From Acidobacteria bacterium UBA6911 (lineage in GTDB: Bacteria > Acidobacteriota > UBA6911): a stretch of DNA of 5,408 nt. Below are positions 1 through 5,378 of this stretch, in pieces (the first letter of the stretch is position 1; the number at the start of each line of letters is the position of its first letter). The notes under the pieces are model-generated. The model was given only the letters and a program-made list of their open reading frames with translations, was not told the origin of the DNA and did not search any database. Made by a program: the position numbers and the translations under genes. The DNA is taken from assembly GCA_002451015.1 (NCBI GenBank), contig DKBB01000296.1, positions 1-5,408 of the forward strand, read 5' to 3'.

Positions 1-707
1 GCCCGTCGTGTCACAACCCGCATGCCGGTGATAACGAATTCCTCATTTCATCTGCAAGAATTGGTGACGTGTGCATCGAGTGCCATGAAATGGATGAAAA
101 CGTAAAGACTGCTCATGAGCCCGTTGCCAAAGGCGAATGCACGAAGTGCCACGATAGCCACAGCTCGGATTTCGAAAACCTGCTGATCGAGGATCAAAGA
201 CAGCTCTGCTTTTCGTGTCATGAAGGGACTGAAGAGGAACTGAAAAAGTTTAAATAGTCCCACAGGCCGGCGACGGATCGGCAGTGCGGGGATTGCCACG
301 CGCCTCACGGGAGCGATTATTTCAGATTGCTGGTCAGGGAGTATCCGTCTGAGTTCTACGCGCCGTTCGACGTCTTGATCTACGACCTCTGTTTTTCCTG
401 TCACAATCAGGATATCGTTTTGGTCGCGGAAACCGAGAGTCTGACCGATTTCCGGAAAGGAACGCTGAACCTTCATTACCTGCACGTGAATATGCCGGAA
501 AGGGGACGGACCTGCCGTACCTGCCACGCCACCCACGCAAGCAATGAGCCCAAACACCTGCGTGAAAAGGTCCCCTACGGAGGATGGGGCATTCCGATCC
601 AGTTTGAAAAGACGGAAACCGGCGGAGGCTGCTCCCCGGGATGCCATGATTCCCGGGCCTACGACAGGATCAACCCCGTTATTTACTCCTCTAATACCAG
701 CCAATAA
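1..707 (+). CDS. Multihaem c-type cytochrome, 3' portion, interrupted by an in-frame amber codon
   Basis: This is the C-terminal part of an exported multihaem cytochrome c, expected to act in periplasmic or outer-surface electron transfer. The 5' end lies outside the window, so any signal peptide is not seen. One reading frame (codons from base 3) carries haem motifs ending CPSCH (its first Cys codon begins one base before the window), CIECH (72-86), CTKCH (138-152), CFSCH (207-221), CGDCH (285-299), CFSCH (390-404) and CRTCH (513-527), then a final CSPGCH (630-647) with three residues between the cysteines. Motifs followed by N-P-H, D-S-H and A-P-H-G-S are typical of doubled-CxxCH cytochromes. 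The segment NLHYLHVN (about 468-491) and the GGGCSPGCH...YDR ending also match my memory of Geobacter-type family members. A TAG at 255-257 splits the frame, yet haem motifs continue in register on both sides. It could be a pseudogene, a sequence error or a recoded codon. The family call is strong; the functional state is unclear. Confidence 0.85.
255..257 (+). other. In-frame TAG within the multihaem cytochrome
   Basis: The amber codon sits between KFK and SHRPATDRQCGDCH in the same frame as the haem motifs before and after it. The next residues supply a histidine and proline ahead of a CxxCH, as expected at this point in a repeated haem module, so only this codon breaks the reading frame. 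A single C-to-T change from CAG (Gln) would create it. No start codon with a convincing ribosome binding site is obvious just downstream. Confidence 0.9.
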
Positions 708-822
708 ACGTTTCCGTCCCCGGGTCGCCGGCTTGAAATCCCACACGGTCATCCGATCCTCTCTATAAATAAAATATTCTTTCTGATGATCCAGGAGTTC
801 TGGGGGCTGTCCTTGAAATAAA
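708..822. other. Intergenic gap between convergent gene ends
   Basis: This gap separates the cytochrome stop (TAA, 705-707) from the stop of the minus-strand TPR/MORN fragment (TGA, 825-823). It contains an A+T-rich patch at about 757-785 but no strong hairpin followed by a T-tract, so I cannot call a terminator. Confidence 0.5.
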
Positions 823-1248
823 TCAGGATCCGGATTCCTCGCCGACAGGCACGCCATTCTTATATGTCTTCCGCGAAAGCAGACTGCCTTTGGAATCCCC
901 GATCATTTCGATGCCGTTCAATTTCCCCCTGACGACATCCGCAAAATACATGAGACGGCCGTTTTCATGGAATTTCGCCCTGACACCGTCGATGACAGGA
1001 TGGCCATCGGGTCCGGAACGTACCCGCGCCAGGGCAAGCGGTGCCCTCGACGGATAGAAGTCCAGCACGATTTGAGCAGGTTTCGAATCGGGCAAATTTC
1101 CCCCCAGGGCTTTGCGGACTACGGTAAGGTTCTCTTTGGCCTGGGTATTGTTCGGATTCAGACGCAACGCCTCTCTCATACTGGCGCAGGCAATATCCAG
1201 ACGGCCGCGGTCATGATCCAGGGATAGCACGTTGAATGCTGTAAGGTT
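823..1248 (-). pseudogene. TPR protein with MORN-like C-terminal repeat, 5'-truncated
   Basis: The frame encodes one well-kept 34-residue TPR. It starts with N-L-T-A-F-N-V-L at 1248, keeps the G of GRLD and the A-C-A-S helix, and ends at A-L-R-L-N-P-N. A linker with a DFYPSRAPLALARV stretch follows. The tail resembles MORN_2 repeats (KFHENGRLMYF, GKLNG, KTYKNGVPVGEE), as in YwqK-like proteins. TPR units normally come in arrays and act as protein-binding scaffolds, so one unit at the very N-terminus suggests that upstream repeats are lost. The longest open frame from a start codon begins at GTG 1230, inside the TPR, with no Shine-Dalgarno sequence. The same frame meets stops at 1278-1276 and further upstream. 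A 135-residue protein from that GTG is possible but less likely than a truncated gene. It is convergent with the cytochrome. Binding partners are unknown. Confidence 0.6.
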
Positions 1249-1492
1249 TGGCCGATGTCCATAAAATGGCCGTGTTCAAAGGGCAACCTTGTCCACCCTG
1301 CCGAGGCGGGGCTATTGCGCCTCGCTTACGCTCATTTGACCGTTCACCATTCCGGCGGTCTGCTTCGGCTTTTGTTGCGGAAGTAGTAGCGGTTGAATTC
1401 CTGAACAGGCAATCGCGGTTCGGCGGTCGAATGCCTGCACGGAAATATACCCGATCGGAAAAGATCCATCCTGCAATTTTCACCGGGTTCCT
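1249..1492. other. Unassigned segment between two gene remnants
   Basis: No frame on either strand reads as a protein I recognise. On the minus strand the TPR frame continues upstream but is closed by several stops. It includes a 12-codon stretch M-V-N-G-Q-M-S-V-S-E-A-Q ending in TAG (about 1350-1312). The only clear structure is the hairpin at 1302-1324. The segment lies between a BON remnant and a TPR remnant of the same orientation, so it could be filler left by a deletion or the end of a mobile element. I see no terminal inverted repeats, target duplication or transposase to prove the latter. Confidence 0.4.
1302..1324. repeat. Small perfect hairpin (7-bp stem, 9-nt loop)
   Basis: CGAGGCG at 1302-1308 is the exact reverse complement of CGCCTCG at 1318-1324, with nine bases between. 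The stem is G+C-rich and no T-tract follows on either strand, so it is not a standard terminator. Its role is unknown and it could be chance. Confidence 0.45.
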
Positions 1493-1621
1493 CTACGGAT
1501 TTACCTCCAGCCTGTCGGCTACCGTGAAAACCCCCGGAACGCCTTTAGCCAGGAGATTCGCATGAGCCTTATCTCCTTCCGTCCAAACCGAACCGTAAAG
1601 AGTGACATCTCCATTTTTTAA
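1493..1621 (-). pseudogene. BON-domain protein remnant (C-terminal part only)
   Basis: Read on the minus strand from 1621, the frame gives LKNGDVTLYGSVWTEGDKAH, then ANLLAKGVPGVFTVADRLEV-N-P and a TAG stop (1495-1493). The pattern is the second half of a BON domain: NG-x-V-T-L-x-G-x-V, a charged helix, then GVPGV-x-x-V-x-D-x-L-x-V. BON domains are found in periplasmic proteins such as OsmY, where they are thought to bind membranes or protein partners. The first beta-strand and helix, and any signal peptide, are absent because the frame is closed by TGA at 1630-1628. No start codon with a ribosome binding site is available. The piece ends just upstream of the plus-strand NTF2-like gene, so that gene's 5' flank probably marks a rearrangement junction. 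Domain identity is fairly sure from motif reading, though the piece is short. Confidence 0.6.
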
Positions 1622-1644
1622 ATGGGATCATTTCAATCCGTATC

Positions 1645-1653
1645 TGCTACACT
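1645..1653 (+). promoter_or_regulatory. Possible extended -10 element for the NTF2-like gene
   Basis: TGCTACACT fits an extended -10 box (TGn followed by TACACT, four of six matches to TATAAT). It lies 37 bases ahead of the chosen ATG at 1691. The hexamer 17 bases upstream (GGATCA) is a poor -35, so this is a weak candidate that relies on the TG extension. Confidence 0.3.
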
Positions 1654-1672
1654 AGTGCCCTTCTTCAGCTCA

Positions 1673-1681
1673 AAGAAAGGA
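1673..1681 (+). promoter_or_regulatory. Ribosome binding site that fixes the NTF2-like gene start
   Basis: The purine run AAGAAAGGA ends nine bases before the ATG at 1691, an ordinary Shine-Dalgarno spacing. The in-frame ATG at 1622 has no such site and would add 23 residues in front of a normal signal sequence, so 1691 is preferred. Confidence 0.6.
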
Positions 1682-1690
1682 TGGTGCACA

Positions 1691-2785
1691 ATGCAGAAGT
1701 TATGGGTGTCCATAGCTATATGTCTCTTGATGACGGTTATTTCCACAAGTTGTTCCCCATCAAACAATACAGAACAGAGCAGTTCAGAACCTTGTGATCG
1801 GGCTTGCCTGGAAGGATTGGTAGAACAATATCTTGACGCGGCAATCGCGCACGATCCCAGCCTGCTGCCGCTTGCAGAGAATGTGAAGTTCACGGAAAAC
1901 GGGGTTCAGCTTCCGCTTCCGGACGCTCATTGGAAAATAATGACGGGCAAAGGAAAGTACAGACTGTTTGTTACAGATCCTGACGCCGGACAGGTTGCCT
2001 GTCTCGCGACAATCAGAGAGGAAGGGCGCACCGAAGAGGGTGTGCACTCACAGTTTGCCCTTCGGTTGAGAGTAAAAAATCGACAGATTACTGAAATCGA
2101 AACCCTGGTTGTGAGACCCGATACGCCGATGGGGCCTCCGGGCGCCGCTGCACCCAGGTTCCCCAATGGGGCGGACCTTTATGAAAAGATGGGTGTCCCG
2201 CATGAGGTGTACCTGAAGACCATCCCTCCCGAGGAACGGATGTCGCGCGCGGACCTTATCAAAACGGCGAACATGTATTTTTCAGGTCTCGAGAAAAACG
2301 ACGGCCTGGGAGAATACCCGTTCACGGATGATTGCGAGCGCGTAGAAGGAGGCATGCAAACGACCAATGTCCCCGTGCGGGAAGGGCAGACCCGCCCCGA
2401 TCCCAAAACCGCCTCAATGTATTCGTCAAATTGGGGATGCAAAGAGCAGTTCGAATCCGGATTGATCCACTTTGTATGGCGCATTCGGGATCGCCGGTTC
2501 GTCGCCGTCGATCAGGAACGCGGGATTGTTTTTGCCTTCGGATTTTTCGACCACGCGCTCGGCAAGGACAGAACCTTTAAAACGCCGGATGGGCGAACGA
2601 TAACCGCCGGCCCTATGGAACCGAACAGCTGGCAGCTTGCCGAACTGTTTAAAGTTGAAAAAGGCCTGATTCGCCGGATAGAGGCCATCATGCTTCCGCC
2701 GCCCTACGGAATGAACTCCGGGTGGAGCAGCTATGAGGATGGGATGTCCAGCAAAGCGCAGGATGTCACGATGTCTGGAAATTAG
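1691..2785 (+). CDS. Exported, probably lipid-anchored protein with two NTF2-like domains
   Basis: The protein has 364 residues. It opens with a signal sequence (MQKLW, hydrophobic residues 5-18) and a cysteine at 21 in I-S-T-S-C, followed by a low-complexity S/N/E linker. This fits a lipoprotein, although Ser at -3 is a weak lipobox, so cleavage by signal peptidase I is possible. Residues 35-142 (CDRACLEGLVEQYLDAAIAH, then FTENG, GKYRLFVTDPDAGQVACLAT and ITEIETLVVR) match a family of uncharacterised SnoaL/NTF2-like proteins. Residues about 184-336 form a second, related half (ADLIKTANMYFSGLEKNDG, later WQLAELFKVEKGLIRRIEA). Cys35/Cys39 and Cys215/Cys250 might form disulfides outside the cytoplasm. 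Members I recall are hypothetical proteins without a known reaction, so no substrate is proposed. The gene stands alone, intact, between remnants on the other strand, and ends in TAG. Confidence 0.75.
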   Translation: MQKLWVSIAICLLMTVISTSCSPSNNTEQSSSEPCDRACLEGLVEQYLDAAIAHDPSLLPLAENVKFTENGVQLPLPDAHWKIMTGKGKYRLFVTDPDAGQVACLATIREEGRTEEGVHSQFALRLRVKNRQITEIETLVVRPDTPMGPPGAAAPRFPNGADLYEKMGVPHEVYLKTIPPEERMSRADLIKTANMYFSGLEKNDGLGEYPFTDDCERVEGGMQTTNVPVREGQTRPDPKTASMYSSNWGCKEQFESGLIHFVWRIRDRRFVAVDQERGIVFAFGFFDHALGKDRTFKTPDGRTITAGPMEPNSWQLAELFKVEKGLIRRIEAIMLPPPYGMNSGWSSYEDGMSSKAQDVTMSGN

Positions 2786-2821
2786 ACGGTATCGATAATC
2801 CTGACATTTAAGAATACATCC

Positions 2822-2858
2822 GCCCTGGAGTGCGCCGGTAAAAGGTAAACTCCAGGGC
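2822..2858. terminator. Perfect 10-bp inverted repeat between convergent genes
   Basis: GCCCTGGAGT (2822-2831) pairs exactly with ACTCCAGGGC (2849-2858) across a 17-base loop, 37 bases after the stop of the NTF2-like gene. It could be a shared transcription terminator for that gene and the minus-strand PL4 remnant. The loop is long, and a T run (TTTTT, 2874-2878) comes only 15 bases after the stem, so a classic intrinsic terminator is not shown. Confidence 0.45.
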
Positions 2859-2900
2859 ATTGCCGCTTAAATATTTTTCTGCCGACACTACTGCTGAATG

Positions 2901-3395
2901 CTACTGAGTGTGACGGCTCTCGCCAATCGTAAAAGTGATATCGGCAGGAAACAGCCTTGCGTACTGCAGCGTGATATCCGGATCGAAGAAGCAGTCTCCC
3001 CCGGCAAACTCCGTAGCGGTGCGATTCGGTATGCCGATTTCCCAGACCTGTTTCCCATGGCGCACAGGCGTCCATTCGAGCTCACCGAGATCGACAACCT
3101 TGCCCGCATCGACGGTAATGTCGGTTCTCGCGAATTCACCGAGCACGCCGTCGGCCAGGGCGCAAAGCGTGTACTCGCCGGGGTTGCCCTTCGGTATTGT
3201 AAAACGCCCGTCGGCGCTGCTGCTTTGCACCCAGAACTGGTAATGCCTGGCATCGGTCTGCCAGGTGATCCCGGCCTCGCGTCCGCCGGGCATGCGGACC
3301 CGTTAGGTCGGATGAGCGAGCCCCACAAGGACTCTGCCGGGAAACTGCTGCATCCCGGAATCGTTCAGCACGAGCCGTCCCGTCACCGTGCTCCT
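2901..3395 (-). pseudogene. Rhamnogalacturonan lyase-like (polysaccharide lyase family 4) remnant
   Basis: On the minus strand the frame reads RSTVTGRLVLND (from 3395) through FPGRVLVGLAHPT. A TAA stop at 3305-3303 follows, and the frame resumes with RVRMPGGREAGITWQTDA, HYQFWVQ, DGRFTIP, GEYTLCALADGVLGEFA, LGELEW, PVRHGKQVWEIGIPNRTA and LFPADITFTIGES before TAG (2903-2901). These are landmarks of the fibronectin-III-like domain and the start of the carbohydrate-binding C-terminal domain of PL4 enzymes, which cleave rhamnogalacturonan in pectin. The N-terminal catalytic domain is missing, the C-terminal domain stops early, and a nonsense codon lies inside, so no lyase activity is expected. An ATG at 3293 follows the TAA and could give 130 residues, but it starts mid-domain without a good ribosome site. 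The 5' end overlaps the last codons of the mscS-like gene in another frame, suggesting a deletion or insertion junction. Confidence 0.7.
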
Positions 3396-5122
3396 TCCTC
3401 CGGGGCGGGGATTCCTGAAGTGGATTGCTTGGATTCAGGATAAAAGTGCACATCGCGCTGCGGAAAGGGGATACTTATTCCCTGTCGATCGAACTCTTCC
3501 TTAACCTTACGCGTAACATCCCAATATACATTCCAGTAGTTGGCTGGAAGCACCCAGGGCCGGACGATGAAGTTGACCGAGGAATCACCCAGTTCGTTCA
3601 GGCGGACTACCGGCGGGGGGTCCTCCAGAGTGTCGGGATGGCTCCTGAGGATTTCTTCCAGAATGGCTTGAGCCCGCTCAATGGAATCGGAATAACCGAT
3701 CCCGAATACCATGTCGACGCGACGCCGTTCGGTGCGTGAAATGTTGGTGATGACGCTGCCCCAGATGTGGTTATTGGGAACGATCATCACCTTATTATCC
3801 AGGGTTTTAATGATGGTGGACATAAGATTCATGGAATCCACCGTTCCGATGGTGCCTCCTGCATCGATTAAATCGCCGATATCAAAAGGGCGATATAATA
3901 AAAGCAGCAATCCGCTGGCAAAATTGCTGAGGGTACCCTGCAAAGCCAGGCCAATGACCAGGCCGGCAGCGGTAATAATGGCTATCAGGGGGGTTATCGG
4001 GATTTCAAGCGCCGAAACGGCAACCAGCAGGCCAACGGCGATGATACCGCGGCGGACAAAGGTGTTAATGAAGTCTTTCAGCAACTGGGACATGTTTTTG
4101 GCGGACTCAACCGCCTTGTGGACGACTTTACCGATAAGGATCGCTAAAAGGTAAAACAGCACCATTATGCCAACGAACTTGCTGAGTTTGACGGCCCATT
4201 TGACTCCCCCTTTTTCCGAGACGAGCCAGCCCTGGATGAAGGTCCAGGCCGCCGAGGTGTCCGAGACGTCGACGATTACTTCGTCGACCGCATCCCGATA
4301 TTTCTCGTACGATTCTACCTCGCCCCCTTTGGCCTTGAGTTCATCGATTACGACATTGAAGCGTTCAATCAGGGCGGTACGCTGAGTACGCAGTTCGGTG
4401 AGTGCCAACAGTAGTTCGGTTTTCTGTTCCGTTTCGGTCTCCGCCTTGACTTTTGCCTCCTCTGCGACGGTTTCCAGATGATCAACCGGCGGTTGGGCCT
4501 GGGTGCTTACATCCAATATGGCAACTTCTTCGGTGGTTTTGGCATCCGCAGCGGATTTGCCTTCCTCTTTTTGTTGTTCCTTTACCTGTTTTACGGCTTT
4601 TTGGGCTATCCGGCTCACTTCGTCATTCTGGGCTTTCGCCTCAGCCTTCTTGACTTCTTCCACTGCTTTTTTAGTTTCTTCAGCTTTCTTTAATGCTTCT
4701 TCCGCAACTTCGGCAGCCTTTTCGGCCGTGACGGCATCCCCCTGGCCGGCTGCTTTCTGTTGAAGCTCTTCAACTTCTTTGGCGGCCTCTCCGGCTTCTT
4801 CAGCAGCGTCGGCAACGTCCTGGGATTTCTCGATCTGCTCGTTTTGTCTCTTAACCGAGATTTCGGCAGCGCTGATTTCTTTGACTTTCTCTTTCAGGAG
4901 ACTTTGCCAGGTGTCGGCCTCGACCTGAAGTTCCTCTCTGGTCAATGGCTTTACCAGCCATTGGAGTTGATCGAGGGGAATGTGGAGATCACCGGTCGTG
5001 ACGGAAACATCACTGTTTGATGAATTTTCCGCGCCCTGAATAATCCGAACCGGCAATAAGATACATACTGAAATCAGCGCCCACAAAAGCGGACTGGATA
5101 AATTTCGGAGTAAATTTTTCAC
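3383..5122 (-). CDS. MscS-family mechanosensitive ion channel with long extracytoplasmic coiled coil
   Basis: This 579-residue inner-membrane protein should open under membrane tension and release solutes on osmotic downshock. Residues 1-30 are a signal sequence. Residues about 65-265 are rich in Ala, Glu and Lys and should form a long coiled coil, probably outside the cytoplasm. Membrane segments follow at about 311-333, 357-373 and 376-410. The pore helix GLALQGTLSNFASGLLLLLY with RPFDIGD (391-417) closely matches the E. coli MscS pore (GLALQGSLSN...RPF). The beta domain (KVMIVPNNHIWGSVITN) and the C-terminal GISIPFPQRDVHF (548-560) also match. E. coli MscS has 286 residues; the extra length here is N-terminal. 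The last ~18 residues after HFYPE have no family pattern and overlap the PL4 remnant, so the native end may have been altered. The GTG start is supported by GAGGAAGGA upstream (5135-5127). The family call is firm. Confidence 0.93.
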   Translation of the reverse strand: MKNLLRNLSSPLLWALISVCILLPVRIIQGAENSSNSDVSVTTGDLHIPLDQLQWLVKPLTREELQVEADTWQSLLKEKVKEISAAEISVKRQNEQIEKSQDVADAAEEAGEAAKEVEELQQKAAGQGDAVTAEKAAEVAEEALKKAEETKKAVEEVKKAEAKAQNDEVSRIAQKAVKQVKEQQKEEGKSAADAKTTEEVAILDVSTQAQPPVDHLETVAEEAKVKAETETEQKTELLLALTELRTQRTALIERFNVVIDELKAKGGEVESYEKYRDAVDEVIVDVSDTSAAWTFIQGWLVSEKGGVKWAVKLSKFVGIMVLFYLLAILIGKVVHKAVESAKNMSQLLKDFINTFVRRGIIAVGLLVAVSALEIPITPLIAIITAAGLVIGLALQGTLSNFASGLLLLLYRPFDIGDLIDAGGTIGTVDSMNLMSTIIKTLDNKVMIVPNNHIWGSVITNISRTERRRVDMVFGIGYSDSIERAQAILEEILRSHPDTLEDPPPVVRLNELGDSSVNFIVRPWVLPANYWNVYWDVTRKVKEEFDRQGISIPFPQRDVHFYPESKQSTSGIPAPEEGAR

Positions 5123-5126
5123 AGTT

Positions 5127-5135
5127 TCCTTCCTC
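5127..5135 (-). promoter_or_regulatory. Ribosome binding site of the mscS-like gene
   Basis: On the minus strand GAGGAAGGA precedes the GTG start at 5122. GAGG ends nine bases from the start codon and the inner AGGA ends four bases from it. It supports GTG as the true start; no in-frame ATG lies nearby upstream. Confidence 0.7.
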
Positions 5136-5160
5136 GATAAGGGATTTCCTTCTGGAAGGC

Positions 5161-5189
5161 AAGTTATGGAAAGAGTTGTTTATTGTCAA
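5161..5189 (-). promoter_or_regulatory. Candidate sigma-70 promoter for the mscS-like gene
   Basis: The minus strand shows a consensus -35 TTGACA (5189-5184), a 17-base spacer and TAACTT (5166-5161) as the -10. The -10 keeps the key first T, second A and final T. Transcription would start near 5154, giving a leader of about 32 bases that includes the ribosome binding site. The element overlaps the start of the divergent Fe-S frame. Confidence 0.55.
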
Positions 5190-5378
5190 GAAATAATGCC
5201 GATAGCGGCAAGGACCTATAGAAATATTAAGCACGATGGGATTCTGATTGAGGCGCATCGAATTCTCCAGCGCATGCTCCGGTTAAAACCTGGGCCATTC
5301 GGAGCCGGGCGGATGTGCGCCCGTGGGGTATGCAGGGCCTGTTCCGTAATTATCGATGGCGGAGCCGTTCCATTTTGA
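5166..5378 (+). CDS. Short (2Fe-2S)-binding, ferredoxin-like frame ending at the expected fourth cysteine
   Basis: The frame encodes 70 residues ending GRMCARGVCRACSVIIDGG-A-V-P-F. Cys51, Cys56 and Cys59 form C-x4-C-x2-C followed by a V-I-I-D-G turn. This is the cluster loop of plant-type [2Fe-2S] domains such as Fer2_4 (HcnA-like proteins, N-terminus of sarcosine oxidase alpha) and SdhB. In those families the fourth ligand usually lies about 12 residues after the third cysteine. Here that position (71) is the TGA stop at 5376-5378. The beginning (IKHDGILIEA, residues 21-30) resembles the opening strand of Fer2_4 but the middle is short. GGAAGG (5154-5159) six bases before the ATG could serve as a ribosome site, yet the mscS-like promoter overlaps the same bases. 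It could be a decayed domain, a frame broken by sequence error, or a selenocysteine codon. After TGA the frame stays open to the window end. The motif is clear; gene status is uncertain. Confidence 0.45.
   Translation: MERVVYCQEIMPIAARTYRNIKHDGILIEAHRILQRMLRLKPGPFGAGRMCARGVCRACSVIIDGGAVPF

Noticed and set aside
48..857. Long minus-strand frame (269 codons) opposite the cytochrome
   Set aside because: It lies antisense to in-frame haem motifs, has no recognisable motif, and its length is explained by the codon pattern of the real gene on the other strand.
1622..1690. Upstream ATG that would lengthen the NTF2-like protein by 23 residues
   Set aside because: It has no ribosome binding site and would place a polar stretch ahead of a normal signal sequence; ATG 1691 has a well-spaced AAGAAAGGA.
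3303..3305. Recoding of the TAA inside the PL4 remnant
   Set aside because: TAA is not a known pyrrolysine or selenocysteine codon, and the gene is truncated at both ends, so simple decay explains it.
2888..3453. Several overlapping frames on both strands across the PL4 remnant
   Set aside because: Only one minus-strand frame shows PL4 motifs; the others are arginine- and proline-rich shadows without family patterns.
4167..5020. Plus-strand frames rich in Phe, Leu and Ser opposite the channel gene
   Set aside because: They are the antisense of the Ala/Glu/Lys-rich coiled coil, which reads as hydrophobic sequence on the other strand and can mimic membrane proteins.
5010..5258. Minus-strand frame (82 codons) overlapping the start of the channel gene
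   Set aside because: It overlaps the signal peptide, ribosome site and promoter of a firmly identified gene in another frame and has no motif.
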